Below are positions 16,854 through 24,629 of a DNA stretch of 64,000 nucleotides, one piece after another. Below the pieces are notes generated by a model. That model did not search any database and was not told where the DNA came from. It saw only the letters and a program-made list of their open reading frames with translations. The translations under genes were made by a program, and so were the position numbers. Source of the DNA: Kordia sp. SMS9 (GTDB lineage Bacteria; Bacteroidota; Bacteroidia; Flavobacteriales; Flavobacteriaceae); the NCBI RefSeq assembly GCF_003352465.1, contig NZ_CP031153.1, positions 2,594,987 to 2,658,986 on the forward strand, written 5' to 3'. Position 1 is the stretch's first letter. Every line of letters begins with the position of its first letter.

Positions 16854-16901
16854 GTGTAAAAATATGTACCTTGCACATTCGTAAAAAAAGTACAAAACGA
16901 A

Positions 16902-17129
16902 ATGAAATTCATATACAAACTGCGCTATTTTTTCGAAAAACACGGTTTTGGTGCGTTGTCTCGATTGGCAGAACGTTTAGGAATGCGTGCCAAAAACGTA
17001 CGTTTGTTCTTCATCTATATAACCTTTGCCACTTTTGGTTTTAGTTTTGCATTATATCTAACCTTGGCTTTTATATTAAGATTAAAAGACTTAATTTACA
17101 CCAAACGAACTTCAGTATTTGACTTATAA
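16902..17129 (+). CDS. Small PspC-like membrane protein
   Basis: A 75-residue protein. The first half, RLAERLGMRAKNVRLFFIY, resembles the PspC domain, in which the sequence leads into a membrane segment (TFATFGFSFALYLTLAFIL). A phage-shock-type role is possible but not shown. It is followed by a K+ channel gene whose ATG lies one base after this gene's stop, so the two are almost certainly co-translated. In related Flavobacteria such short PspC-domain proteins occur next to channel genes (from memory, unverified). Confidence 0.78.
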   Translation: MKFIYKLRYFFEKHGFGALSRLAERLGMRAKNVRLFFIYITFATFGFSFALYLTLAFILRLKDLIYTKRTSVFDL

Positions 17130-17130
17130 T

Positions 17131-18138
17131 ATGTTTAGATTTTTTCGATCGAAATTTTACATTGCCCTAACACTTTTAGTTTTAGTGTTCTTAATTGGAG
17201 TGTCAGGATTTATGATCATCTCTGGCAGTAACTTTATTGATGCCATTTACATGACGGTCATCACGGTAACTACTGTAGGATTTAAAGAAGCAATTCAATT
17301 AGACGATCAGGGGAAACTATTCACTATATTTTTAATCATTATCAGTGTTTTTGTTTTTGCGTATGCTATTACAGTAATTACAGAATATATTTTAAGTAGA
17401 AGCACACTCAGACACATCATACAACGAAAGACCTTAAAAAAAATCAGACGCATGGAAAATCATATCATTATTTGTGGATTTGGACGCAATGGAAAAGAAG
17501 CTGCTGAAAAATTACGCACGCACGATGAAGAGTTTGTGATTATTGAAAAGGATAGAGCTGTTATTGAACGATATGAAAATTCAGAACTATACTTTGTACA
17601 AGGAAATGCTAGTGAAGATGAAGTGTTAGAAAAAGCAGGGATCAACAATGCTAAATGCCTCATTACAGCACTTCCAAGCGATGCTGACAACTTGTTTGTC
17701 GTACTTTCGGCACGACAAATCAATAGTAAATTGTTGATTATCAGCAGGGCTTCGTTTGATTCATCGTATAAAAAACTAAAACTGGCAGGCGCTGACAATG
17801 TCATCATGCCCGATAAAATTGGTGGTGAACACATGGCTTCGCTTGTCGTAGTTCCTGATTTGGTAGAATTTATTGACAATCTTTCTATTGGTGGTGATAA
17901 CACAACTAATGTGGAAGAAATTCATACAGAGGATGTTACCAATGCTGGTCAAGAAATTACGCTCAAAGAATTAGATTTACGCCGAAAAACAGGCTGCACA
18001 GTCATTGGGTACAAAACACCAGATGGAGAATATATCATCAATCCTGGGGCAGATTTAAAATTATTAAAAGAATCCAAAATAATTGTGTTAGGTCGCCCAG
18101 AACAGATTGCTTTGCTCAAAGAAAAATTTGATCTCTAA
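17131..18138 (+). CDS. Potassium channel family protein with RCK (TrkA-N) domain
   Basis: A 335-residue two-transmembrane channel: helix 1 at about 10-30, pore loop TVITVTTVGFKEA at 42-54, helix 2 at about 61-84. The RCK domain starts near 111 with IIICGFGRNGKEAAEKL (GxGxxG at 116-121) and ends in a TrkA-C region from about 250. The filter reads TTVGFKE rather than the canonical TVGYGD, so selectivity or gating may differ. I start at MFRFFRSKF; four extra upstream codons would overlap the PspC-like gene. It probably moves K+ across the inner membrane under ligand control. Confidence 0.9.
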   Translation: MFRFFRSKFYIALTLLVLVFLIGVSGFMIISGSNFIDAIYMTVITVTTVGFKEAIQLDDQGKLFTIFLIIISVFVFAYAITVITEYILSRSTLRHIIQRKTLKKIRRMENHIIICGFGRNGKEAAEKLRTHDEEFVIIEKDRAVIERYENSELYFVQGNASEDEVLEKAGINNAKCLITALPSDADNLFVVLSARQINSKLLIISRASFDSSYKKLKLAGADNVIMPDKIGGEHMASLVVVPDLVEFIDNLSIGGDNTTNVEEIHTEDVTNAGQEITLKELDLRRKTGCTVIGYKTPDGEYIINPGADLKLLKESKIIVLGRPEQIALLKEKFDL

Positions 18139-18328
18139 AATGCTTCATACTTCATACTTTTAAAAAAATATGTTCGCTCAAAATTTGATGAAACAAATTA
18201 TTTTTAGCATCTTGTAACATGTTTGTCAGTACTACACAAGACAAATTGAAAAAATAACTCGAAAGAGTGTTTGTAGCATAATAACCACCCAAAATATTCA
18301 TGTAACGATCATTTAAAACGTCGAAAAC

Positions 18329-19408
18329 ATGAACCACATCAAATCTCACTTCACATTTCTCAAAGCAGAACGGAGTGGGATTTTGTGTAGTATATTCCTC
18401 ATCTTTACCGTGCAAGGAATCTATTTTTACACAAATCCCACACAGACAGACACAGATTCATTTTCCAATGCAGCAGTTGCCCACTATCAGCAACAAATTG
18501 ATTCCTTAAAATTCATTGCGCTCAACGCAAAACCGAAACGCTATCCGTTCAATCCAAACTTCATTACCGATTACAAAGGATTCACGTTAGGAATGTCCAC
18601 AGAAGAAATTGACAGATTGCACACATTCAGAGCGAAAAACAAATATGTCAATTCCGCAGCGGAGTTTCAAACGGTCACAAAAGTTTCGGATTCGCTACTA
18701 AACGATATCAAACCGTATTTCAAATTTCCCGAATGGGTAAAAAACAAGCAGCGAAAACAATCTTACCAAAAGAAAAAGTATGCGAGCAAAGAAGAAATCA
18801 TTCTCAAAAAAATAAATCTAAACACAGCAACTGTAGCAGAACTGAGAAAAGTATACGGAATTGGCGAAAAACTTTCCGCACGAATAGTAAACTACCGAAC
18901 AAAACTCGGCGGCTTTACAACAGCATCTGAACTAGGCGATGTATATGGCTTGAAGCCAGAAGTGATTCAGAACATTTGGAAACGTTTTTACATAGGAAAA
19001 ATTACGATCGTAAAAATAGACATCAACAAAGCAACCGTAGATGAATTGAGAAAAATATACGGAATTGGCGAAAAACTTTCTGCACGAATTGTAAAATACA
19101 GAACAAAACTCAACGGATTTGTGACAGAAGCACAATTGAATGATGTATATGGACTCAAACCAGAAGTCATTGAAAAACTTTGGAAACGTTTCTATTTGGA
19201 AAAACCAATCATTACAAAAATCAATCTGAATACCTGTACATTAACCGAATTGCAAAAAGTTCCATACATAAATTATGAACTCGCCGACGAAATTTTAAAT
19301 CAGCGTACACTTCGAGAAGAATTTAAAAATTTTGAGGAATTGACAAAAATTCGAAACTTTCCAACCGATAAAATAGAGATAATTGAAGTATATTTGCAAA
19401 TACAATAA
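18329..19408 (+). CDS. Helix-hairpin-helix (ComEA-like) protein
   Basis: A 359-residue protein with an N-terminal membrane anchor (about residues 17-31, GILCSIFLIFTVQGIYFY), a variable linker and three ComEA-type helix-hairpin-helix units. The first two, VYGIGEKLSARIVNYRTKL and IYGIGEKLSARIVKYRTKL, are close copies of a 68-residue tandem repeat (204-bp period, 18808-19011 and 19012-19215). The third, INLNTCTLTELQKVPYIN, is degenerate. Such domains bind DNA; ComEA acts in DNA uptake, but a role here is not proven. It is followed by the acyl-CoA dehydrogenase after 21 bases. Confidence 0.85.
   Translation: MNHIKSHFTFLKAERSGILCSIFLIFTVQGIYFYTNPTQTDTDSFSNAAVAHYQQQIDSLKFIALNAKPKRYPFNPNFITDYKGFTLGMSTEEIDRLHTFRAKNKYVNSAAEFQTVTKVSDSLLNDIKPYFKFPEWVKNKQRKQSYQKKKYASKEEIILKKINLNTATVAELRKVYGIGEKLSARIVNYRTKLGGFTTASELGDVYGLKPEVIQNIWKRFYIGKITIVKIDINKATVDELRKIYGIGEKLSARIVKYRTKLNGFVTEAQLNDVYGLKPEVIEKLWKRFYLEKPIITKINLNTCTLTELQKVPYINYELADEILNQRTLREEFKNFEELTKIRNFPTDKIEIIEVYLQIQ
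18808..19215 (+). repeat. Tandem duplication encoding two helix-hairpin-helix units
   Basis: Two 204-bp units (68 codons each) share near-identical YGIGEKLSARIV and DVYGLKPEVI segments, with scattered synonymous and non-synonymous differences. The duplication is internal to the ComEA-like gene. Confidence 0.75.
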
Positions 19409-19429
19409 AAAAACTAAAAATTGCCATAT

Positions 19430-20596
19430 ATGGAAAGTATATACTTCAATGAAGAACATCATCTTTTTAGAGAAAGTTTGAGAGATTTTTTAAAGAAAGA
19501 AGTTGTTCCACACATTGAAAAGTGGGAAAAAACAGGAACCATAGATCGTTTTATTTGGGAAAAGTTTGGTGAAATGGGCTTTTTCGGATTGGCATATCCA
19601 GAAGAATATGGGGGAATGGATTTAGACCTTTTCTATACAGTAATACTTTTAGAAGAACTACAGCGTGTCAACTCAGGCGGATTTGCCGCAGCGATTTGGG
19701 CACACGTATATCTTGCCATGACGCACATTAACAAAGAAGGAAGTCACGAAATCAAACAACGATATTTAACGCCAAGTATTACAGGTGAAAAAATTGGTTG
19801 TTTATGTATTACGGAACCTTTCGGCGGATCGGACGTTGCAGGAATGCGCACCACAGCAGTGAAAAAAGGAGATTCATACATTATCAATGGCTCAAAAACG
19901 TTTATTACCAATGGTGTGTATAGTGATTACTTAGTAGTAGCTGCAAAAACGACCCCTGAACTGGGAAACAAGGGAATCAGTATTTTTGTATTAGACAGAG
20001 ACATGCTAGGAATTTCAGCAACGAAACTAGACAAATTAGGTTGGAAAGCTTCTGATACAGGTGAAATTGCGTTTGACAATGTTGAAGTACCTATTGAAAA
20101 CCTAATGGGAGAAGAAAACATGGGATTCCCATACATCATGCAGCATTTTGCCTTAGAAAGACTCATCATGGGAATCAATGCGCATGCAAGATCGGAATTT
20201 GCTATCGAATACGCGTTGCAATACATGTCAGAACGAGAAGCTTTTGGAAGAACGATCGACAAATTTCAAGCCTTACGTCACACGATGGCAGACTTAGCTA
20301 CAGAAGTAGAAATTTGTAAAACCTTCAACTATGCCATTGCGTACAGACTCAACAATAAAGAATATGTTGTCAAAGAAGCAACAATGTCCAAATTGCAATC
20401 TACGAAAGTGGCAGACAATGTCATTTACCAATGTTTACAAATGTTAGGAGGATACGGTTACATAGAAGAATATCCGATGGCACGCTTACTGCGCGACAGT
20501 CGCTTAGGACCAATTGGAGGCGGAACTTCTGAAATCCTTCGTGAGATCATCGCCAAAATGATTATCGACGGAAAAGACTATAAACCTGCAACGTAA
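19430..20596 (+). CDS. Acyl-CoA dehydrogenase
   Basis: A 388-residue flavoenzyme oxidising an acyl-CoA at alpha-beta and passing electrons to ETF. I start at MESIYFNEEHHLF; an upstream TTG is less likely. N-terminal helical domain, middle strand domain with CITEPFGGSDVAGMRT, and C-terminal domain with REAFGRTIDKFQALRHTMAD and LQMLGGYGYIEEYPMARLLRD. At the usual catalytic position near the C-terminus it has IGGGTSEIL without the Glu of medium-chain enzymes. A glutamate in FALERLIMG matches the isovaleryl-CoA type position. The substrate is not certain. Confidence 0.9.
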   Translation: MESIYFNEEHHLFRESLRDFLKKEVVPHIEKWEKTGTIDRFIWEKFGEMGFFGLAYPEEYGGMDLDLFYTVILLEELQRVNSGGFAAAIWAHVYLAMTHINKEGSHEIKQRYLTPSITGEKIGCLCITEPFGGSDVAGMRTTAVKKGDSYIINGSKTFITNGVYSDYLVVAAKTTPELGNKGISIFVLDRDMLGISATKLDKLGWKASDTGEIAFDNVEVPIENLMGEENMGFPYIMQHFALERLIMGINAHARSEFAIEYALQYMSEREAFGRTIDKFQALRHTMADLATEVEICKTFNYAIAYRLNNKEYVVKEATMSKLQSTKVADNVIYQCLQMLGGYGYIEEYPMARLLRDSRLGPIGGGTSEILREIIAKMIIDGKDYKPAT

Positions 20597-20631
20597 ATAT
20601 ACTGCATCAGTTTTGGCGAAAATTCCAATTT

Positions 20632-20681
20632 TCATCGCCAAAATGATTATCGACGTGAAAGATTACAAGCCTGCAACGTAA
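20632..20681 (+). pseudogene. Duplicated 3' tail of an acyl-CoA dehydrogenase gene
   Basis: These 50 bases repeat 20547-20596, the 3' end of the gene including its TAA, at an offset of 85 bp. The coded tail is AKMIID then VKDYKPAT in place of GKDYKPAT. Most differences are at third codon positions (GAC/GAT, TAT/TAC, AAA/AAG), so the copy looks like the diverged end of a paralogue whose body has been lost. Confidence 0.65.
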
Positions 20682-20854
20682 GTAAGATGTAAGTAATGAG
20701 AAGTGAGTATTGAGATTTTTTCAAAGCGTTACTTCAAGTAATGAATCTGAGATTCGTTGTATAGAGAAGTACTTCGAAACAAAGAATAGAACATAAAAAC
20801 ATATATGATGTAAGAATTTGTAAAATCGCAAATCAAAAAGCTACCATCGTACAT

Positions 20855-20889
20855 AAAAAGATCACTTCCTAAAAAGTGGTCTTTTTTTT
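20855..20889 (+). terminator. Rho-independent terminator
   Basis: AAAGATCACTT, a 6-base loop and AAGTGGTCTTT followed by T's, an 11-bp stem with one G-T pair. It ends the HhH/acyl-CoA dehydrogenase transcript. Confidence 0.85.
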
Positions 20890-20950
20890 ATGCATAGAAG
20901 TCACGCACAACTCTTACGGTAAAACCGTAGAAGTGATAAACTTATCAACA

Positions 20951-20964
20951 CGAAAACGTTTTCG
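20951..20964 (+). promoter_or_regulatory. LacI-family-like operator before the amylase gene
   Basis: CGAAAACGTTTTCG is a perfect 14-bp palindrome with the central CG typical of LacI/GalR-family operators. It ends 75 bases before the amylase ATG. No LacI-type gene is in the window. Confidence 0.45.
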
Positions 20965-21039
20965 CTGACTTGCCAATTATTCTAGCCTAAAATAAATATA
21001 TACTTTAAAAAAGAACAATAATCTTTTAACCAAAACACC

Positions 21040-22422
21040 ATGAAAACAAAACAAATACTGTATTTCTTTTTGGCGAGTTTATTTATCATAAGCTGTTCCA
21101 AAGATGAAATTGCGCTCGAAAATGAGCAAAGCAAAGAAACTACAAAACAAACAAACACGGCAAAAAACAGATCCAACCTAAAACCTATTGGTTCTGGAGT
21201 GATGATGCAAGCATTCTATTGGGATGTTCCCGCAGGCGGAACGTGGTGGAATGTTGTCAAAGGAAAAGTTGCCGATTGGAGCAATGCCGGAATCGATGCT
21301 ATTTGGCTTCCGCCAGCGTCCAAAGCACAAAACGGACCTTTCTCTATGGGATACGATCCATTTGACTACTTCGATTTCGGAGAATACAACCAAATGGGAA
21401 GTGTCGAAACACGTTTCGGTTCCACATCCGAACTGCAAAGTCTGATTAACTCCGCACACAACAATCGCCTAAGTGTCATTGCAGATATCGTATTAAATCA
21501 CAACAGTGGAGGAGATACGGAGTACAATCCCTACAAAGGATCCAACACGTATACCGACTATCAACCACTATCTGGAAAATTTTACAGAAGCTACAATGAC
21601 TTTCATCCAAACAATGTTCAGGCAAATGATGAAGGTGTATTTGGTGGCTTTGCCGATTTATCACATGTCAAAGGATACGTGCAAGATTGGCTGTGGAGAA
21701 CTCCAAACTCAGTGGCGCAATACTACAAAAACGTAGTTGGATTTGATGGCTGGCGTTTCGATTACGTAAAAGGATTCGGAGCTTGGGTTGTAAAAGACTT
21801 TAAAAATGCGGCAAGCGGTTTCTCTGTGGGAGAATATTGGGACGGTAATGCTGCTACCTTAGAATGGTGGGCAAATCAAGCAGATGTAAGTGCATTCGAT
21901 TTTGCGTGTTACTACCGAATACGTGATGCCTTTCAAGGAAACAACCTAAACCGACTCAACGACGACATGTTGTGGAAACGTAACGCATCAAAAGCAGTTA
22001 CATTTGTGGCAAATCATGATACGGATGAAATCATCAATAACAAAATATTGGCGTATGCATACATTCTAACGCATGAAGGCTATCCAACCATCTTCTATCG
22101 CGATTACGAAGATTGGTTAGACAAAAACAAACTAAACAATCTTATTTGGATTCACAACAATCTAGCAGGCGGAAGTACAAATATTTTATACACAGACAAT
22201 GATGAATATGTTGCCAAAAGAAATGGATTCAACAATGCTGGCTTAGTGGTTTATATCAACAATTCTAACAGTTGGCAAGAGCGTTGGGTAGAAACCAATT
22301 GGTCCAACACTCGCATCAAAGACTACACAGGACATTCTGGTTGGGAACCAATAACACAAGGCGGACGTTGGGTAAAAATCCAAGCGCCACCAAAAAGTTA
22401 CAGTGTTTGGGCTCCTAAATAA
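21040..22422 (+). CDS. Alpha-amylase lipoprotein, GH13
   Basis: A 460-residue secreted alpha-amylase: lipoprotein signal (LFIISCSKDE, Cys about 20), then a GH13 barrel. The four conserved regions are DIVLNHNSGG, GWRFDYVKGF (nucleophile Asp241), GEYWDG (acid/base Glu265) and FVANHDTDE (Asp327, transition-state stabiliser). The C-terminus GRWVKIQAPPKSYSVWAP is a small beta domain. It hydrolyses alpha-1,4 glucans outside the cytoplasm. No SusC/SusD or other polysaccharide-utilisation genes adjoin it. A LacI-like palindrome lies upstream. Confidence 0.94.
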   Translation: MKTKQILYFFLASLFIISCSKDEIALENEQSKETTKQTNTAKNRSNLKPIGSGVMMQAFYWDVPAGGTWWNVVKGKVADWSNAGIDAIWLPPASKAQNGPFSMGYDPFDYFDFGEYNQMGSVETRFGSTSELQSLINSAHNNRLSVIADIVLNHNSGGDTEYNPYKGSNTYTDYQPLSGKFYRSYNDFHPNNVQANDEGVFGGFADLSHVKGYVQDWLWRTPNSVAQYYKNVVGFDGWRFDYVKGFGAWVVKDFKNAASGFSVGEYWDGNAATLEWWANQADVSAFDFACYYRIRDAFQGNNLNRLNDDMLWKRNASKAVTFVANHDTDEIINNKILAYAYILTHEGYPTIFYRDYEDWLDKNKLNNLIWIHNNLAGGSTNILYTDNDEYVAKRNGFNNAGLVVYINNSNSWQERWVETNWSNTRIKDYTGHSGWEPITQGGRWVKIQAPPKSYSVWAPK

Positions 22423-22442
22423 TAAAATATTAGTTCCAATCC

Positions 22443-22474
22443 ATTGACACATTATCAAATTGACACATTATCAA
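22443..22474 (+). repeat. Tandem 16-bp repeat (ATTGACACATTATCAA x2)
   Basis: Two perfect adjacent copies of ATTGACACATTATCAA lie downstream of the amylase gene, directly before a structured intergenic element. Confidence 0.8.
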
Positions 22475-22483
22475 ATTAGAATA

Positions 22484-22614
22484 ATGGCATTCCGCTGAAA
22501 AAGCGGCCGCGCTTTCGGCTATATCTTTTTTTACCAAAAAAGGATGCCGCCTCAAATATAATATTCACGATTTCCGATTTAAGAAAATTAGAATCAATGA
22601 GTAATCGCTAATGC
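22484..22614 (+). repeat. Structured intergenic element
   Basis: The segment contains GGCATTCCGCTG, a CCGCTGAAAAAGCGG mini-hairpin, GCGCTTTCGGCTATATC, and a hairpin formed by ATCTTTTTTT/AAAAAAGGAT around ACC, and ends with ATCGCTAATGC. This layout resembles an element I recall as widespread between genes in Bacteroidota; its function is unknown. No protein is encoded. Confidence 0.45.
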
Positions 22615-22633
22615 AAAATAAACCAAGAAACTA

Positions 22634-22663
22634 TTTGAAATTAAAAAATAGTAAGTATATTTG
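22634..22663 (+). promoter_or_regulatory. Promoter of rpsU
   Basis: TTTG (22634-22637), 18 bases, then TATATTTG (22656-22663): a full match to the Bacteroidota TTTG/TAnnTTTG pattern. The transcript would start about 30 bases before the rpsU ATG. Confidence 0.8.
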
Positions 22664-22684
22664 CACCCACAAAATCTAAAAGAG

Positions 22685-22690
22685 AGGAGG
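22685..22690 (+). promoter_or_regulatory. Perfect Shine-Dalgarno sequence of rpsU
   Basis: AGGAGG with 9 bases to the ATG at 22700. Nearby genes (tuf, hpf, rplK) show no such sequence. It fixes the S21 start and is unusual for Bacteroidota. Confidence 0.9.
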
Positions 22691-22699
22691 TTAAGGACT

Positions 22700-22894
22700 A
22701 TGTTAATAATACCAGTTAAAGAAGGAGAAAATATAGACAGAGCGCTGAAACGTTTCAAAAGAAAATTTGATCGTACAGGAGGAATGCGTCAACTAAGAGC
22801 AAGAAAGCATTTCACAAAGCCATCAGTAGCTCGCCGTGCACAAGTTCAAAAAGCACAATACATCCAGCACCTTAGAGATCAAGAAGAAATTTAA
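22700..22894 (+). CDS. rpsU: 30S ribosomal protein bS21
   Basis: A 64-residue bS21: MLIIPVKEGENIDRALKRF, KRKFDRTGGMRQLRARKHF and a basic C-terminal helix. Located at the ribosomal platform, where in Bacteroidota it helps sequester the anti-Shine-Dalgarno end of 16S rRNA. The start is set by the AGGAGG nine bases upstream; an in-frame ATG 13 codons earlier lies almost at the transcription start and is rejected. It has its own promoter and terminator, so it is a single-gene unit. Confidence 0.97.
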   Translation: MLIIPVKEGENIDRALKRFKRKFDRTGGMRQLRARKHFTKPSVARRAQVQKAQYIQHLRDQEEI

Positions 22895-22916
22895 GAGGCT
22901 CACACATCACAAAACA

Positions 22917-22947
22917 AAAAGGTTTCCACTTCGGAAGCCTTTTTTTG
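22917..22947 (+). terminator. Rho-independent terminator of rpsU
   Basis: AAAAGGTTTCC, a short loop and GGAAGCCTTTT followed by T's. Confidence 0.85.
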
Positions 22948-23056
22948 TGCGCAAAACTTTCATCTCACCCACAACTTTAGTAAATTGTCTAGGAATTAGG
23001 TATTCCCTAAAATGTAAAAGTAAATCCAAATCAACAAATCAACACATAAATAAAAA

Positions 23057-23944
23057 ATGTCCTTCACAGCGTTCACAGAATACCTACAACTCGAAAAAAA
23101 CTACTCGTTGCATACCGTAACTGCGTATGAAAATGACCTGCGTTCTTTTTCAGAATTCTGCAAAGAAGCCTATGAAGATGATAACATACAAAAAGTACAT
23201 TATGTTCAAATTCGAAGCTGGATTGTATCTTTAGTAGAAAGTGGTTTGCAAAACGTGACCATCAATCGTAAAATATCATCACTCAAAACCTATTACAAAT
23301 TTCTACTCAAAACAAAACAAATAGAAGTCACTCCGTTAGCAAAACACAAGGCACTAAAAACAGCTAAAAAAGTACAAGTGCCATTCTCCGAAAAAGAAAT
23401 GGAAACTGTCTTAGCAAACATGAATTTCTCAGAGGACTATGAAGGCATTCGAAACAAAACCATTATAGAAATGTTTTACGCCACCGGAATGCGAAGAGCA
23501 GAACTCATCAATCTAAAACAATCTGATATAGATTACACAGCCAAAACAATTAGAATCTTAGGAAAAAGAAACAAAGAGCGTATCGTACCACTCATAAAAA
23601 AACTAGAAGCACAATTAATCGTATACAGTACTTACAGAAAACAAGTAGTTGCAACGCAAAAAGAAGAACTGTTCTTAACGGCAAAAGGAAATAAAATGTA
23701 TTCGAGTCTTGTATATCGTTTAATAAATGAGTATTTTAGTATGGCATCTACAAAAGTGAAAAAGAGCCCGCATATTCTTAGGCATACTTTTGCGACTCAT
23801 TTACTAAACCAAGGTGCCGACTTAAATGCTGTAAAAGAATTACTTGGACATGCTAGTCTCGCTTCAACACAAGTATATACCCATAACAGTTTAGCAGAAC
23901 TTAAAAGCGTATATGCCAAAGCACATCCTAGAAACAAAAGATAA
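23057..23944 (+). CDS. xerC: Tyrosine recombinase XerC-like
   Basis: A 295-residue tyrosine recombinase with an N-terminal SAM-like DNA-binding domain and a C-terminal catalytic domain. Catalytic residues seen: Arg146 in GMRRAELINL, Lys170 in GKRNKER, His239 and Arg242 in HILRHTFATH, His265 in LLGHAS and Tyr274 in TQVYTH. The length and the chromosomal setting (between rpsU and hpf, no mobile-element flanks) favour the housekeeping chromosome-dimer-resolving Xer recombinase. XerC versus XerD is not settled from sequence alone. Confidence 0.9.
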   Translation: MSFTAFTEYLQLEKNYSLHTVTAYENDLRSFSEFCKEAYEDDNIQKVHYVQIRSWIVSLVESGLQNVTINRKISSLKTYYKFLLKTKQIEVTPLAKHKALKTAKKVQVPFSEKEMETVLANMNFSEDYEGIRNKTIIEMFYATGMRRAELINLKQSDIDYTAKTIRILGKRNKERIVPLIKKLEAQLIVYSTYRKQVVATQKEELFLTAKGNKMYSSLVYRLINEYFSMASTKVKKSPHILRHTFATHLLNQGADLNAVKELLGHASLASTQVYTHNSLAELKSVYAKAHPRNKR

Positions 23945-23995
23945 TTCATTAAACATGCAGCTAAAACCTAAACAATAACCTTAAAAGTACCGCGT

Positions 23996-24295
23996 ATGAA
24001 AGTAAACATGCAGTCCGTAAACTTTACGGTAGATCGTAAGTTAGTAGATTTCATTCAAAGAAAAATGGATAAACTAGAAACATACTATGACAAAATCATA
24101 GATGCAGATGTCTATTTAAAGGTAGAAAACACAAGTGCAAAAGAAAATAAAATTGCAGAAGTAAGAGTGAATATTCCTGGAGATGATATAGTAGTAAAAA
24201 AACAATGTAAAACTTTCGAAGAAGCCATAGATGAAGCAACAAGTATACTGCAACGAGCGTTACTAAAAAGAAAAGAAAAAGTACGAGCGTATTGA
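23996..24295 (+). CDS. hpf: Ribosome hibernation-promoting factor (short HPF/RaiA)
   Basis: A 99-residue single-domain HPF: MKVNMQSVNFTVDRKLVDFI, KMDKLETYYDKIIDADVYLK, and the basic C-terminal helix EATSILQRALLKRKEKVR. Short HPF binds the 30S decoding centre and with a partner makes 100S dimers in slow growth. There is no C-terminal dimerisation domain of long HPF. It precedes the tRNA/tuf unit; a terminator-like hairpin lies 57 bases after its stop. Confidence 0.93.
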   Translation: MKVNMQSVNFTVDRKLVDFIQRKMDKLETYYDKIIDADVYLKVENTSAKENKIAEVRVNIPGDDIVVKKQCKTFEEAIDEATSILQRALLKRKEKVRAY

Positions 24296-24320
24296 TACTT
24301 AAAAAAAAATTAAAAATAGT

Positions 24321-24350
24321 TTTGTTTAAAAAAAATAATCTATACATTTG
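24321..24350 (+). promoter_or_regulatory. Promoter of the tRNA-tuf operon
   Basis: TTTG (24321-24324), 18 bases, TACATTTG (24343-24350). The element is spaced exactly as at rpsU and lies 40 bases before the first tRNA. Confidence 0.8.
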
Positions 24351-24351
24351 C

Positions 24352-24379
24352 AGTCCGTTAGAAATAGCGGACTTTTTTT
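24352..24379 (+). terminator. Terminator-like hairpin at the tRNA-operon start
   Basis: AGTCCG, a 10-base loop and CGGACT followed by T's. It begins two bases after the -7 box, so it can end hpf transcription and would also be close to the new start site. Confidence 0.6.
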
Positions 24380-24389
24380 ATGAATAAAA

Positions 24390-24463
24390 GCCGATGTAGC
24401 TCAGCTGGCTAGAGCAGCTGATTTGTAATCAGCAGGTCGTGGGTTCGAGTCCCTCCATCGGCT
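24390..24463 (+). tRNA. tRNA-Thr (anticodon TGT)
   Basis: Acceptor GCCGATG/CATCGGC, D-arm AGCTCAGCTGGCTAGAGC, anticodon loop TTTGTAA between GCTGA/TCAGC, T-arm GTGGGTTCGAGTCCCTC. The CCA end is not encoded here or in the other four tRNAs of the window. Confidence 0.97.
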
Positions 24464-24537
24464 CAAAAAAGTAAAAATAAAAAAGTGGAAAGCTTCTTTA
24501 TAATTACTTGAAAAATTTGAAATATTGATAATTTATT

Positions 24538-24619
<82 letters not shown>

Positions 24620-24629
24620 CTAAATGAAA

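Larger units (their letters stand above)
20597..21039 (+). other. Gap with duplicated gene tail, terminator and operator-like palindrome
   Basis: No intact gene is seen. It contains a second copy of the last 50 bases of the preceding acyl-CoA dehydrogenase gene (20632-20681), AT-rich degenerate repeats of the GTATTGAG type, a terminator at 20855-20889 and the palindrome CGAAAACGTTTTCG at 20951-20964. Confidence 0.65.

Noticed and set aside
22661..22699. Upstream ATG for rpsU
   Set aside because: It lies at the edge of the -7 box, and the AGGAGG fixes the downstream ATG.
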